Origin: Trebonia sp963836195
GTDB taxonomy: Bacteria; Actinomycetota; Actinomycetes; Streptosporangiales; Streptosporangiaceae
Assembly (NCBI GenBank): GCA_963836195.1
Contig: CAWIIX010000026.1
Location: 62,001-126,000 of the forward strand
Direction of reading: 5' to 3'
Length of the DNA: 64,000 nucleotides
Under the pieces are notes generated by a model. That model worked only from the letters and a program-made list of their open reading frames with translations, did no database searches and was not told where the DNA came from. Position numbers and translations under genes: made by a program. Below, one piece after another: positions 27,265 to 36,254 of the stretch; position 1 is the first letter of the stretch, and each line of letters starts with the position of its first letter.

Positions 27265-28179
27265 TTACACGTGGCAGACGAGACAGCCGGTGTGAGTGGT
27301 GATGGTGATGACCGCGTCCGGGCCGGCCGGGAACCGGGCGACGACCTCGGCGACGAGACGCTCGGGGTCGGCCGCGTGCTGGGTGCCCGACATCGACCGC
27401 ACGTAATCCACGATCGGCCCGGGCTCGCGGAGGCGCAGCTCCGACACGAAGTCGTGCCTGGTCACGGACGAGAAGCAGGGCTCCGTCAGGGCCTCGCCGT
27501 CGTCCAGGGTCACCCGCTCGCGCTGTGATCGCACGATTCCGTCGGCGCGGGCGGCCGCGACGGCGTCACGCAACTGCCAGAGGTGGTCTCGGCCGTTGAG
27601 GACGATAACCACCCGACCGCCGGGGCGGGTGACCCGACGCAGCTCGCGGACGGCCTGCGACGGGTCGGGCACGTGGTAGAGCATGTGCATCGCCAGCGTC
27701 AGGTCGGCGACGCCGTCGGGCAGCGGCAGCGCGGTCGCGTCCGCGCCGATCAGCGCCACGCCGCTCGCAGCGGCCGTGGTCACCGGCGGCGCGGCCGTGG
27801 TCACCAGCGGCGCAGCCGTGGTCACCGGCGGCGCAGCCGCGGCGGCCGAGTCCGACGCCGCCGACCGGGGCGCCGCGCCGACCGAGGTTAGCCGTTCGCG
27901 GGCGGCGGCCAGCATGCCCGGCGACAGGTCGAGGCCGAGCACCCGGCAGGCGAACCCGCGCCGGGCCAGCTCGGCCAGGTAGGCGCCGTTCCCGCAGCCG
28001 ACGTCGGCGACGACCTCGCCCGGCGCGGGCGCGGCCAGGTCGAGCACCCGCGCGGGCAGGTCAATGCGCGGGAGCTGGTAGGCGTAGATCGACTGCCGGG
28101 CGGCCAGGTTGGCGTCCGTCCGGTACTGCACGTCGCGCAGGAAGGCGGGGTTGTTCCAGGGATCAGTCTGCTCGGCCAT
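27265..28179 (-). CDS. Class I SAM-dependent methyltransferase
   Basis: The product has 304 residues from ATG 28179 (MAEQTDPWNN). Motif I is VVADVGCGNGAYLAELA near residue 57, followed by VLGLDLSPGMLAAAR, the post-I acidic residue loop. Motifs ADLTLAMHMLYHVPDPSQAV and RVTRPGGRVVIVLNG complete the Methyltransf_11 fold. Between these, at about residues 105-140, lies a tandem Ala/Pro/Val/Thr insert (AAPPVTT three times) that normal family members lack. The substrate is unknown. An upstream extension is open but has no ribosome site. Confidence 0.87.
   Translation of the reverse strand: MAEQTDPWNNPAFLRDVQYRTDANLAARQSIYAYQLPRIDLPARVLDLAAPAPGEVVADVGCGNGAYLAELARRGFACRVLGLDLSPGMLAAARERLTSVGAAPRSAASDSAAAAAPPVTTAAPLVTTAAPPVTTAAASGVALIGADATALPLPDGVADLTLAMHMLYHVPDPSQAVRELRRVTRPGGRVVIVLNGRDHLWQLRDAVAAARADGIVRSQRERVTLDDGEALTEPCFSSVTRHDFVSELRLREPGPIVDYVRSMSGTQHAADPERLVAEVVARFPAGPDAVITITTHTGCLVCHV
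27772..27845 (-). repeat. 24-bp tandem repeat inside the methyltransferase gene
   Basis: Three copies around GCCGTGGTCACCGGCGGCGC encode AAPPVTT units. The repeat is in frame, so copy-number change would lengthen or shorten a surface loop without breaking the gene. Confidence 0.65.
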
Positions 28180-28211
28180 GGATCGATCCTGGCCGATGCC
28201 GCGCTGTTTTG

Positions 28212-28541
28212 TCAGGGTTTGGCGGAGCCGCCGGCGATCTCGTAGGACCAGAGCTCGCTGTGCACGCCGACCGGCTTGGGGGCGTCGCCGCCCGCCCGCT
28301 CGCTGGCCGACCGGTGCCCGTGCGCGAACGACGGCGAGCTCACCCACGCCTGGAACGACTCCTCGTCCCGCCACCGGGTCACGACCAGCCAGGTGGTCCG
28401 GTCATCGACGGGCTTGAGCAGCTCGAACCCCTCGAACCCGTCCTGATCGTCCACCGCTCCCGCGCGGGCCGCGAACCGCCGCGCCAGCTCGTCCCCGCTG
28501 TCGGCCGGGACCGAAATCGCGTTGATCTTTACCAGAGTCAT
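28212..28541 (-). CDS. Haem-degrading monooxygenase, MhuD/IsdG-like (ABM family)
   Basis: The product has about 109 residues from ATG 28541 (MTLVKINAISVP). It is a small ferredoxin-like fold of the antibiotic biosynthesis monooxygenase superfamily. The resemblance to mycobacterial MhuD is specific: the early Asn in VKINAI, DELARRFAARAGAVDDQDGF, then FELLKPVDDRTTWLVVTRW, and the helix FQAWVSSPSFAHGHR carrying the candidate axial His. MhuD opens haem to release iron. No haem uptake gene is nearby. It could instead be a general ABM-domain enzyme. Confidence 0.78.
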   Translation of the reverse strand: MTLVKINAISVPADSGDELARRFAARAGAVDDQDGFEGFELLKPVDDRTTWLVVTRWRDEESFQAWVSSPSFAHGHRSASERAGGDAPKPVGVHSELWSYEIAGGSAKP

Positions 28542-28650
28542 ACCTTTGATCATGCCAGTCGGCCCGGACGGGCCGCGCGGGCGTCCCGTACGTGCATGGA
28601 TGTCGTTAACACGTGACGGGTGACCTGCGTCGTTGCCCCAGAATTAAGAT

Positions 28651-31212
28651 ATGGCTTGGCGACGCGACGATGGCACCGCGCCCCGGGGGCAGCTCCGCAT
28701 CTACCTGGGGGCGGCGGCCGGGGTGGGCAAGACGTTCGCCATGCTCTCCGAGGGGCACCGGCGGGAGGAACGGGGGGCGGACGTCGTCGTCGGGTTCGCC
28801 GAGACGCACAGCCGGCCGCAGACCGCCGCCCTCATCGACGGGCTCGAAGTCGTCCCGAGAAAGCGCCTGGAGTACCGGGGCTCGTTCTTCGAGGAGATGG
28901 ACGTCGACGCGGTGCTCGCCCGCAAGCCGCAGATCGCGCTGGTCGACGAGCTCGCGCACACCAACGTGCCGGGGTCGCGGAACGAGAAGCGCTGGCAGGA
29001 CGTGGCCGAGCTGCTCGACGCCGGCATCGACGTGATCTCCGCCGTCAACGTGCAGCACCTGGAGTCGGTCACCGACGTGGTCGAGCAGATCACGGGGGTG
29101 GTGCAGCGGGAGACGGTGCCTGACGCCGTGGTCCGCGCGGCCGACCAGGTCGAGCTGGTCGACATGACCGCCGAGGCGCTGCGCCGCCGGATGGCGCACG
29201 GGAACATCTACCCGCCGGAGAAGATCGACGCCGCCCTCACCAACTACTTCCGGGCCGGCAACCTGACCGCGCTGCGCGAGCTGGCGCTGCTGTGGCTGGC
29301 CGACAAGGTCGATGAGGGCTTGCAGAAGTACCGGGCCGAGCACGACATCACCTCCACCTGGGAGGCGCGCGAGCGGGTCGTGGTCGCGCTCACCGGCGGC
29401 CCCGAGGGCGACACGCTGATCAGGCGGGCGGCGCGGATCGCGGCCAGGGCCTCGGGCGGCGACCTGCTCGCGGTCCACGTCACCAAGTCCGACGGCCTCA
29501 CCGGCGCCAACCCGGCCAACCTGGCCCGGCAGCGGCAGCTGGTGGAGTCGCTCGGCGGCAGCTACCACCAGGTCGTGGGCGAGAACATCTCCGAGGCGCT
29601 GCTCACCTTCGCCAAGGCCGAGAACGCGACCCAGCTGGTGCTGGGCGCGAGCCGCCGGTCCTGGCTGCTGGCCCTGCTGACCGGGCCGGGCATCGGGGCC
29701 AAGACCATCCGCGGCTCGGGCGCGATCGACGTCCACATCGTCACCCACTCGCAGGTGGGCAGCCGGTGGCGGCTGCTGCCCCGGTACCGCGGCGGGATCA
29801 CGACCCGGCGGCAGATCGCCGGGTATGTCCTCGCGGTCGCGCTGGCGCCGCTCGGCACGCTCGTGCTCGCCAGCGACCGGACCGGGATCAACCTCACCAG
29901 CGACACTCTCGCGTTCCTGGTGGCGGTGATCGTCGTGGCGCTGACCGGCGGGTTCCTGCCCGCGGTGATCGCCGCCGTCATCTCGTCGCTGCTGCTCAAC
30001 TACTACTTCACGCCGCCCATCCACTACTGGACGATCGCCCAGGCCAACAACGCCCTGGCGCTCGGCGTGTTCGTCGCCGTCGGCCTCGTCACCAGCTGGA
30101 TCGTCGACGCCACGGCCAGGAAGTCCAATCAGGCGGCCCGCGCCAACGCAGAATCCGAGCTGCTCCGGACTACGGCGGGATCCATCCTGCGCGGCCAGGG
30201 CACCCTCGACGCGCTGCTCGAGCGGACCAGGGAGGCGTTCGGCATGCGCTCGGCCAGCCTGCTCGAGCGGCTGGACCCGGCGGGCGGGGCGGGCCGGGGC
30301 CCGGCGGGCGAGTGGGCCGTCGTCGCCTGCTCCGGTGACGCGCCGGTGACCAGGCCCGACGACGCCGACGTGGACGTCCCGGTCACCGACACGCTGTCGC
30401 TGGCGCTGGCCGGCCGGCCGCTGCCGGCCGACGACCGGCGGGTGCTGGGCGCGTTCGCCGCCTACGCCGCCGTCGCCCTCGAGCAGCAGCGGCTCACGGC
30501 CGAGGCGGAGGCGGCCAAGCCGATCGCGGCCGCCGACCGGATGCGGACCGCGCTGCTCGCCGCCGTCAGCCACGACCTGCGCTCGCCGATCGCCTCCGCC
30601 AAGGCCGCGATCAGCTCGCTGCGCTCGGAGGACATCGACTGGGACGACGCCGACACGGCCGAGCTGCTCGCCACCGCCGACGAGTCGCTCGACCGGCTCA
30701 CCCACCTGGTGGCCAACCTGCTCGACATGTCCAGGCTGCAGGCCGGCGCGCTGTCGCTGTTCCCCCGGCCGTCGGGGCTTGACGAGATCGTCGCCCGGTC
30801 GCTGGACGACCTCGGCCCGGCCGGCCGGGAGATCACGGTCGACATCCCCGACACGCTGCCTGCCGTCAGCGCCGACCCGGCGATCCTGGAGCGGATCGTG
30901 GTGAACCTGACCGAGAACGCGCTCCGCTACTCGCCGGCCGGCAAGCCGCCGCTGCTCGCCGCCTCCGCGCTCGGCGACCGGGTGGAACTGCGGGTGGTCG
31001 ATCGCGGCCCCGGCATTCCCGAGGGCGACCGGGACCGGATGTTCGTGCCGTTCCAGCGGCTCGGCGACACCGACAACACCACCGGCGTCGGCCTCGGCCT
31101 GGCGCTCGCGCGCGGTCTCACCGAGGCGATGGACGGCACGCTGACGGCCGAGGACACCCCCGGCGGGGGCCTGACCATGACCATCTCCCTCCCGGCCGCG
31201 CCCGGTAACTAA
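28651..31212 (+). CDS. kdpD: KdpD, potassium-sensing histidine kinase
   Basis: The product has 853 residues. The N-terminal KdpD domain has Walker A GAAAGVGKT at residues 20-28 and LVDELAHTNVPGSRNEKRW near 95. A Usp-like domain covers about 245-370 (VVVALTGGPEGDTLIRRAAR, LVLGASRRS). Four helices (DUF4118) follow at 390-490, then a GAF-like region. The kinase core has the phosphorylated His 641 (SHDLRSP), the N-box NLTENALRYSP near 751, DRGPGIPEGDRDRMF and GVGLGLALARGL. It responds to low K+ or turgor and phosphorylates KdpE, 14 bp downstream. It is separated from kdpFABC by three genes. Confidence 0.96.
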   Translation: MAWRRDDGTAPRGQLRIYLGAAAGVGKTFAMLSEGHRREERGADVVVGFAETHSRPQTAALIDGLEVVPRKRLEYRGSFFEEMDVDAVLARKPQIALVDELAHTNVPGSRNEKRWQDVAELLDAGIDVISAVNVQHLESVTDVVEQITGVVQRETVPDAVVRAADQVELVDMTAEALRRRMAHGNIYPPEKIDAALTNYFRAGNLTALRELALLWLADKVDEGLQKYRAEHDITSTWEARERVVVALTGGPEGDTLIRRAARIAARASGGDLLAVHVTKSDGLTGANPANLARQRQLVESLGGSYHQVVGENISEALLTFAKAENATQLVLGASRRSWLLALLTGPGIGAKTIRGSGAIDVHIVTHSQVGSRWRLLPRYRGGITTRRQIAGYVLAVALAPLGTLVLASDRTGINLTSDTLAFLVAVIVVALTGGFLPAVIAAVISSLLLNYYFTPPIHYWTIAQANNALALGVFVAVGLVTSWIVDATARKSNQAARANAESELLRTTAGSILRGQGTLDALLERTREAFGMRSASLLERLDPAGGAGRGPAGEWAVVACSGDAPVTRPDDADVDVPVTDTLSLALAGRPLPADDRRVLGAFAAYAAVALEQQRLTAEAEAAKPIAAADRMRTALLAAVSHDLRSPIASAKAAISSLRSEDIDWDDADTAELLATADESLDRLTHLVANLLDMSRLQAGALSLFPRPSGLDEIVARSLDDLGPAGREITVDIPDTLPAVSADPAILERIVVNLTENALRYSPAGKPPLLAASALGDRVELRVVDRGPGIPEGDRDRMFVPFQRLGDTDNTTGVGLGLALARGLTEAMDGTLTAEDTPGGGLTMTISLPAAPGN

Positions 31213-31226
31213 GGGGTCTTCTGTCC

Positions 31227-32084
31227 ATGACACGGGTGCTTGTTGTTGATGATGAGCCGCAGATCCTGCGGGCGCTGCGGATTAACCTGCGGGCCAGGCA
31301 GTACGACGTGAGCGTCGCCGCCAGCGGCGCCCAGGCGCTCGAGGAGGCCGCCGCGCACCCGCCGGACCTGGTCATCCTCGACCTCGGGCTGCCCGACATG
31401 GACGGCGTGGACGTGATCGGAGGGCTCCGCGGCTGGACCGCGGTGCCGATCATCGTGCTGTCGGGACGGGCCGACTCGTCCGACAAGGTGGAGGCGCTCG
31501 ACGCCGGCGCCGACGACTACGTCACCAAGCCGTTCGGGATGGACGAGCTGCTCGCCCGTATGCGGGCCGCCGTCCGGCGCACCCCGGCGGCCGAGCTGCC
31601 GCCGCGGCTGGCCCTCGGCGACCTCACCGTCGACCTGACGGCGAAGCGGGTCACCAGGACCGGGCCAGGTGGAACCCGGGTCCGTTCGGGCGAAAACGGC
31701 GCCGCCGCCGCCGCCGACCCGCACCCCGATGGCGACATCAGGCTCACGCCGACCGAATGGCACCTGCTCGAGGTGCTGCTGCGGAACCCGGGCAAGCTGC
31801 TCAGCCACCGGCAGCTGCTCAACGAGGTGTGGGGTCCCGGGTACGACAACGCGGGCGGCAACCTCCGGCTCTACATGGCCCAGCTGCGCCGGAAGCTCGA
31901 GCCCGACCCGGCCAGGCCGCGCTGGCTGATCACCGAGCCCGGCATGGGGTACCGCTACCAGCCGCCCGACCTTGAGCAGGAACAGGAACAGGAACAGGAT
32001 CCGGCGTCGGCCGAGGCGGTCCAGGCGCCGGTCCAGGCCGGTGAGCTGGCCCGCGACCCCGACGGATCGGCGTTGGAGAAATAG
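31227..32084 (+). CDS. kdpE: KdpE, response regulator (OmpR/PhoB type)
   Basis: The product has 285 residues; typical KdpE has about 230. The receiver carries the acidic pair DDE near 8-10, phosphorylated Asp 52 (VILDLGLPDMDG) and Lys 101 (DDYVTKPFG). The C-terminal winged helix starts at LTPTEWHLLEVLLRNPGKLL near 173 and contains the recognition stretch NAGGNLRLYMAQLRRKLE. Two additions are unusual: an Ala/Gly-rich insert at about 145-170 in the linker and a charged tail after 248 starting with four Glu-Gln repeats. It should activate kdpFABC. Confidence 0.94.
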   Translation: MTRVLVVDDEPQILRALRINLRARQYDVSVAASGAQALEEAAAHPPDLVILDLGLPDMDGVDVIGGLRGWTAVPIIVLSGRADSSDKVEALDAGADDYVTKPFGMDELLARMRAAVRRTPAAELPPRLALGDLTVDLTAKRVTRTGPGGTRVRSGENGAAAAADPHPDGDIRLTPTEWHLLEVLLRNPGKLLSHRQLLNEVWGPGYDNAGGNLRLYMAQLRRKLEPDPARPRWLITEPGMGYRYQPPDLEQEQEQEQDPASAEAVQAPVQAGELARDPDGSALEK

Positions 32085-32205
32085 CCCGTTTCACCCATCC
32101 TGCGACACTCGGTAACGTATGTAACCTTTCGTTGATTTAAAGTTTGGTAACTGCATGCTTTCGGCACCCTTCGCAACTCCCTAAGCGACCTTTACCGTCG
32201 CTTTT

Positions 32206-33357
32206 GTGAGCAACGACACTGTGCTTGTCCTGGTGGTCATCACAGCCCTGTGCTTTGACTTCACCAACGGCTTCCATGACACGGGCAACGCGATGGCGAC
32301 GTCGATCGCCACGGGGGCGCTGGGACCGCGGACAGCGGTGGCGATCTCCGGGGCGCTCAACTTCGTCGGCGCGTTCCTCTCCCTGGCCGTGGCGGCCACC
32401 ATCGCCAGCGGCCTCGTCGATACCAAGGTAGTCACGCTGACGGTGGTGGCGGCCGGCCTGGCCGGCGGCATCATCTGGAACCTGGTCACCTGGCTGTTCG
32501 GCATCCCCTCAAGTTCCTCCCACGCGCTCATCGGCGGCGTGATCGGCTCCGTGATGGCGGCCTCCGGTGGCAGCGCGGTGCTCTGGCACGGCCTGGTCTC
32601 TAAGGTCATCCTGCCCGCCGTCTTCTCGCCGATCATCGCCGCGTTGGTCGCCGCCACCGGCACCTGGCTGCTCTACCGGATCAGCCGGTCGCTGACCGCC
32701 GGAGCGCGGGGCCACGGCTTCAGGATCGGGCAGATCGGGTCCGCCTGCATGGTCTCGCTGGCGCACGGCACCAACGACGCCCAGAAGACGATGGGCGTCA
32801 TCACCCTCGCCCTCATCGCCAACGGCACGATCGCGGCCAAGTCCAACGCGCCGATCTGGGTCATCGTCTGCTGCGCGATCGCCATCTCCCTCGGCACTTA
32901 CCTCGGCGGCTGGCGGGTCATCCGCACGCTCGGCAAGGGCCTCGTCGAGATCGAGGCGCCGCAGGGCATGGCGGCCGAGTCCGCCTCGGCCGCGATCATC
33001 CTGCTCTCCTCGAGCTTCGGCTACTCGCTGTCCACCACCCACGTCGCCACCGGGTCGATCATCGGCACCGGGCTCGGCAAGAAGGGCGCCGACGTCCGCT
33101 GGAACGTGGCCGGCCGGATGGCCACCGCCTGGCTGTTCACCCTCCCGTCGGCGGCGCTGGTCGGCGCCGGGGCCGAGGCCCTGGCGCACGGCATCGGCGG
33201 CACCCTCGGGGTCGTGGTGGACCTCATCCTGCTGGCCGTGCTGGCCGGGTTCATCTACTACCGGTCCCGCGCCACCAAGGTCGACCACAACAACGTCAAC
33301 TCGGAGTGGACCGGCGGCGTGGCCCCGACCGAGCCGGCCGAGCCCGTCGCGGCCTAG
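32206..33357 (+). CDS. pit: Low-affinity inorganic phosphate transporter (PiT family)
   Basis: The product has 383 residues from GTG 32206. About ten transmembrane helices. The two PiT signature repeats are FDFTNGFHDTGNAMATSIAT near residue 15 and SLAHGTNDAQKTMGVITLA near 185, with PSSSSHALIGG and STTHVATGSIIGTG as the paired half-repeats. It moves phosphate with protons, probably as a metal-phosphate complex. Upstream, 32110-32155 is AT-rich with three GTAAC motifs and may hold the promoter. The next two genes form the same order as mycobacterial pitA-Rv0544c-Rv0543c. Confidence 0.93.
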   Translation: MSNDTVLVLVVITALCFDFTNGFHDTGNAMATSIATGALGPRTAVAISGALNFVGAFLSLAVAATIASGLVDTKVVTLTVVAAGLAGGIIWNLVTWLFGIPSSSSHALIGGVIGSVMAASGGSAVLWHGLVSKVILPAVFSPIIAALVAATGTWLLYRISRSLTAGARGHGFRIGQIGSACMVSLAHGTNDAQKTMGVITLALIANGTIAAKSNAPIWVIVCCAIAISLGTYLGGWRVIRTLGKGLVEIEAPQGMAAESASAAIILLSSSFGYSLSTTHVATGSIIGTGLGKKGADVRWNVAGRMATAWLFTLPSAALVGAGAEALAHGIGGTLGVVVDLILLAVLAGFIYYRSRATKVDHNNVNSEWTGGVAPTEPAEPVAA

Positions 33358-33386
33358 CGGCGCAGAGCGTAGAGAGGTAGCGAACA

Positions 33387-33677
33387 ATGTCCTGGATCAA
33401 CCTAAGCGCTCTGTGGAAGATCGTGGTATTCGGCCTGATCGCCGGCGCGGGCCTGCCCGCCCTCTTCGCGGGCGGTCTGTACGCGCTGTCCTGGGGGCCG
33501 CGGACGGGCAAGCTGGCGACGGCCGGGGCCGACGGCGGCGACGACTCGGACGTGCTCGTCGGCGGTAACGTGCTCGGCATGGTGCTCGCCGCGATCGCCT
33601 TCCTCATCGTCCTCGCCGCCATCGGCTGGGGCATCTACGAGGTGTACCAGATCGGCCACCCCCCGGTGAAGAAGTGA
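33387..33677 (+). CDS. Small two-helix membrane protein of the pit operon
   Basis: The product has 96 residues. Two hydrophobic helices (KIVVFGLIAGAGLPALFAGG and LGMVLAAIAFLIVLAAIGWG) flank a soluble Gly/Asp loop. The gene starts 29 bp after pit with GAGAGG upstream. Position, size and topology correspond to mycobacterial Rv0544c, next to pitA. No enzymatic motif is present. A role in assembly or regulation of the phosphate transporter is inference from conserved neighbourhood only. Confidence 0.75.
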   Translation: MSWINLSALWKIVVFGLIAGAGLPALFAGGLYALSWGPRTGKLATAGADGGDDSDVLVGGNVLGMVLAAIAFLIVLAAIGWGIYEVYQIGHPPVKK

Positions 33678-33713
33678 CCACCGGCCCCCGAGCCAGGAAG
33701 GCGCGGTAGCAAC

Positions 33714-34022
33714 ATGGCAAATATGGAACTCCCACCCGTCCTCAAGAAGGTCGTCGACTGGCTCCGGGCCGGCTACCCGGAAGGCGTGCCCGACGTCGAC
33801 TACATTCCGCTCTTCGCCCTCCTCGGCAGCGAGCTCTCGAACAACGACGTCGAGCTGATCGCGGATAACCTCGCCAGCGTCTCCGATCCCCAGTCGGCCG
33901 AGGCGATCAGGAAGGCGATCGCGGCGGTGACGAACACCAAGCCGAACGAGGCCGACGTCAACCGGGTCCGGGCCCGGCTGGCGGGAGGCGGCTGGCCGCT
34001 GGCCAAGCCGCACCACCTCTAA
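33714..34022 (+). CDS. DUF3349 domain-containing protein
   Basis: The product has 102 residues. It is a soluble helical protein with the family hallmarks LKKVVDWLRAGYPEGVP, DYIPLFALL and VNRVRARLAGGGWPL. The structure of the mycobacterial homologue Rv0543c is known but its function is not. It is the last gene of the pit unit, followed by a strong hairpin 17 bp after the stop. Confidence 0.88.
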   Translation: MANMELPPVLKKVVDWLRAGYPEGVPDVDYIPLFALLGSELSNNDVELIADNLASVSDPQSAEAIRKAIAAVTNTKPNEADVNRVRARLAGGGWPLAKPHHL

Positions 34023-34038
34023 CAGCGCGATAGCGAGC

Positions 34039-34067
34039 GAACGCCGGGTGCCGCGCACCCGGCGTTC
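34039..34067. terminator. Bidirectional hairpin terminator candidate
   Basis: A 13-bp perfect stem, GAACGCCGGGTGC and GCACCCGGCGTTC, has a 3-nt loop. It lies between the convergent DUF3349 and SDR genes. T tracts are poor on both sides. Confidence 0.65.
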
Positions 34068-34089
34068 ACGCGTTCCCTGGCCGCTCGCG

Positions 34090-34815
34090 CTACCACGGCA
34101 GCTCGCGCCCGTCCCTGGTGAAGGTGCCGGTGGGCCCGCCGTTGGGCAGGGTCACCGCCCACACGACGCTGGCCGCGCCCTGGGCCACCGACCGCCCGCT
34201 CCCCCGGCCGCCGCGGGCCCCGTCGCCGGCCCTCGAGCCCGGGCAGACGGCGTTCACGAGGACGCCGTCCCGGTACAGCTCGCCCGCCAGCATCCTGGTC
34301 AGAGCGTTGAGCGCCGCCTTGGAGACGCTGTAGGCGGGGCGGCCGCCGCTCATCAGCGCGATCGAGCCGCCCTCGCTTGACACGTTCACCACCCGCGGCC
34401 GCGGGCTCGAGCGCAGCAGCGGCAGCAGCGCCTGGATCACCCGCCAGGCCCCGAACAGGTTTACGTCGAGCGCCTCCGCCACCGGCGACAGGTCGGCCGT
34501 GCCGGCGATCGCGTACTGGTCGGGCGCGGTCGAGGCGCTGTTGACGATCGCGTCGACCCGTCCCCAGCGCTCGCGGATCCACGCCGCCAGCTGGTCGATG
34601 TTGACCGAATTGTCGACCTCGATGTGCGCCGCGACCACCCGTTCCCCGCCGGGGTCGAGCTCCTTGGCCGCGAGCTCGGCCGCCCGCAGGTCCCTGGACC
34701 CGAGCACGACCACGTAGCCGAGCGCGGCCAGCTGCCTGCACACCTCAAGCCCGATGCCGCGGCTCGCGCCGGTGACCACGGCCACCGGCAGCTGAGAGCG
34801 GGCCGGCGTCGTCAC
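34090..34815 (-). CDS. Short-chain dehydrogenase/reductase (SDR)
   Basis: The product has 241 residues. The Rossmann motif is VVTGASRGIGLEV near residue 15, the structural Asn motif appears as AIVNSAS, and the active site is VVNVSSEGG with YSVSKAAL (Tyr-x-x-x-Lys) about 20 residues later. The segment after VNAVCPG is unusual: family members have a Trp/Thr-Asp stretch there, while this one reads SRAGDGARGGRGSG, possibly from two small compensating shifts. The ending TFTRDGRELPW is typical of carbonyl-reductase-like SDRs. Substrate unknown. Confidence 0.83.
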   Translation of the reverse strand: MTTPARSQLPVAVVTGASRGIGLEVCRQLAALGYVVVLGSRDLRAAELAAKELDPGGERVVAAHIEVDNSVNIDQLAAWIRERWGRVDAIVNSASTAPDQYAIAGTADLSPVAEALDVNLFGAWRVIQALLPLLRSSPRPRVVNVSSEGGSIALMSGGRPAYSVSKAALNALTRMLAGELYRDGVLVNAVCPGSRAGDGARGGRGSGRSVAQGAASVVWAVTLPNGGPTGTFTRDGRELPW

Positions 34816-34934
34816 CGCTCAGTCACCACCCGATTGCCGTAAAGAGACTCATGTCGCCTATCTTGCCACTGACCCGGTTACGGCGTCCTTTCGCCTCATA
34901 CGCCTGCCGCGCCTCCCCCCGAGAACCGGAAACC

Positions 34935-34952
34935 CATCATCTCGAACGGACC
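34935..34952 (-). repeat. Dispersed GGTCCGTTCG repeat, copy 4
   Basis: CATCATCTCGAACGGACC, in the divergent gap between the SDR and LacI genes, shares 14 bases ending in TCTCGAACGGACC with copy 1. Confidence 0.5.
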
Positions 34953-35035
34953 GTGGCTCCGCGCAGCGGCCATATTCCTCCCGTCGGCAGGTGTCCGGCG
35001 GGCCGGTGCTGAGCAAACTGTTACCAGGGGGACCG

Positions 35036-36032
35036 ATGAATAAGCAGGTTGAGGCAGTGCATAGCGTCGGGCGGCCGACGATGAAGGACGTGGCGTCCAA
35101 GGCCGGCGTCGCGCTGAAGACCGTGTCCCGGGTGGTGAACGGCGAGGCGGGGGTGACGCCGGAGACGGCCAAGCGGGTGCAGGGCGCGATCGAGGATCTC
35201 GGCTTCCGGCGCAACGAGTCCGCCCGGCTGCTGCGCACCGGGCAGACGGCGACGCTCGGCTTCATCGCCGACGACTGGACCAACGCCGACCAGGCGGCCG
35301 TCTACCGCGGGCTCGAGGACGTCGCCCGGGCCAACGGCTACCTGCTGTACTCGGGCTCGACCGACCGGGACGCGGAGCGCGAGGAGCAGCTCGCGCTGGC
35401 GATGTGCGCCCGGCGGGTGGACGGGCTGATCATCATCCCGACCCCGGGCTCGCACGACTACCTGGTGTCGGAGATCGAGGCCGGGGTGGCGGCCGTGTTC
35501 GTGCTCGAGCCGCCCGCGCACGTCCGCGCGGACGCGGTCCTGCCCGATGAGCGCGGCGGCGCCCGCGCCGCCGTCGCGCACCTGGTCGCGCACGGGCACC
35601 GGCGGATCGGGCTGGTCAGCGCCGACCCCGCCGCCTACCGGGCGACGCAGCTGCTGGCCGGCTACACCGCAGGCGATGGCGGTGGCGGGGCTGACGGCCG
35701 ATCCGGCCTGGGCGGCGCTGACGGCCGAGTCGCTGCCGGGCGCGCCGGTCACCGCGGTGCTGTGCGCCGACCGGTCGCAGACCGAGGCGGTCATCCGCGC
35801 GATCCCCGAGCCGGGCCGGATGGCGGTCGTCGGATTCGGCGACTTCCCGCTCGCCGACCTCGTCTCGCCGCCCGTCACCGTGCTGAGCTACGACGCCATG
35901 CTGATCGGGCGGACGGCGGGCGAGCTGCTGGTCCGGCGGCTGGCCGGCGAGCAGGCGCCGCCGCGGACGGTGCTGGTGCCGGTGCGGCTGATCGAGCGCG
36001 GCTCGGCCGAGTTCCCGCCGCCGGACCGGTGA
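35036..36032 (+). CDS. LacI-family transcriptional regulator (one frameshift)
   Basis: The start ATG 35036 follows AGGGGGA. The helix-turn-helix MKDVASKAGVALKTVSRVVNGE and hinge RLLRTGQTATLGFIADD are intact, and the periplasmic-binding-like domain follows. At 35669 an extra G shifts the frame (GYT then Q...AMAVAGL). The rest (VVGFGDFPLADLVSPPVTVL and RTVLVPVRLIERGS) is in the other frame to 36032. The full protein would be about 331 residues. A single indel in an otherwise perfect gene suggests a sequencing error or a very recent mutation. The target is unknown. Confidence 0.8.
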
Positions 36033-36048
36033 GGCGGGGCCGGCAGCG

Positions 36049-36237
36049 CTAAGCGCCGAGGATCACGCCGAGGAGCAGCGCCAGGATCGCGACGCCGATG
36101 ACGATCGCGACCAGCAGGCCGATCTTGGAGCCGGGCGCCTTCATCTGCCAGGGCGGGGGAAGGTCGTCGTCCCGCCGGGTGGCGAAGGCCTGAAACCGCG
36201 CTGTTTCCGCGCCCATGTCACTGTCAGTCTCTGGCAT
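36049..36237 (-). CDS. Small single-pass membrane protein
   Basis: The product has 62 residues. A soluble N-terminus with Asp/Arg (FATRRDDDLPPPWQMKAPG) leads to a C-terminal helix SKIGLLVAIVIGVAILALLL. It sits 16 bp from the convergent LacI stop and 17 bp downstream of the Lrp gene, in the same direction, so it may share that transcript. I do not recognise the family. Confidence 0.6.
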   Translation of the reverse strand: MPETDSDMGAETARFQAFATRRDDDLPPPWQMKAPGSKIGLLVAIVIGVAILALLLGVILGA

Positions 36238-36254
36238 GCGGACATTTTAGCCCG

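Noticed and set aside
28606..31233. An 875-residue antisense protein opposite kdpD
   Set aside because: It mirrors kdpD exactly and has the Arg/Gly/Asp-rich composition of an antisense frame in GC-rich DNA. KdpD itself is fully recognisable.
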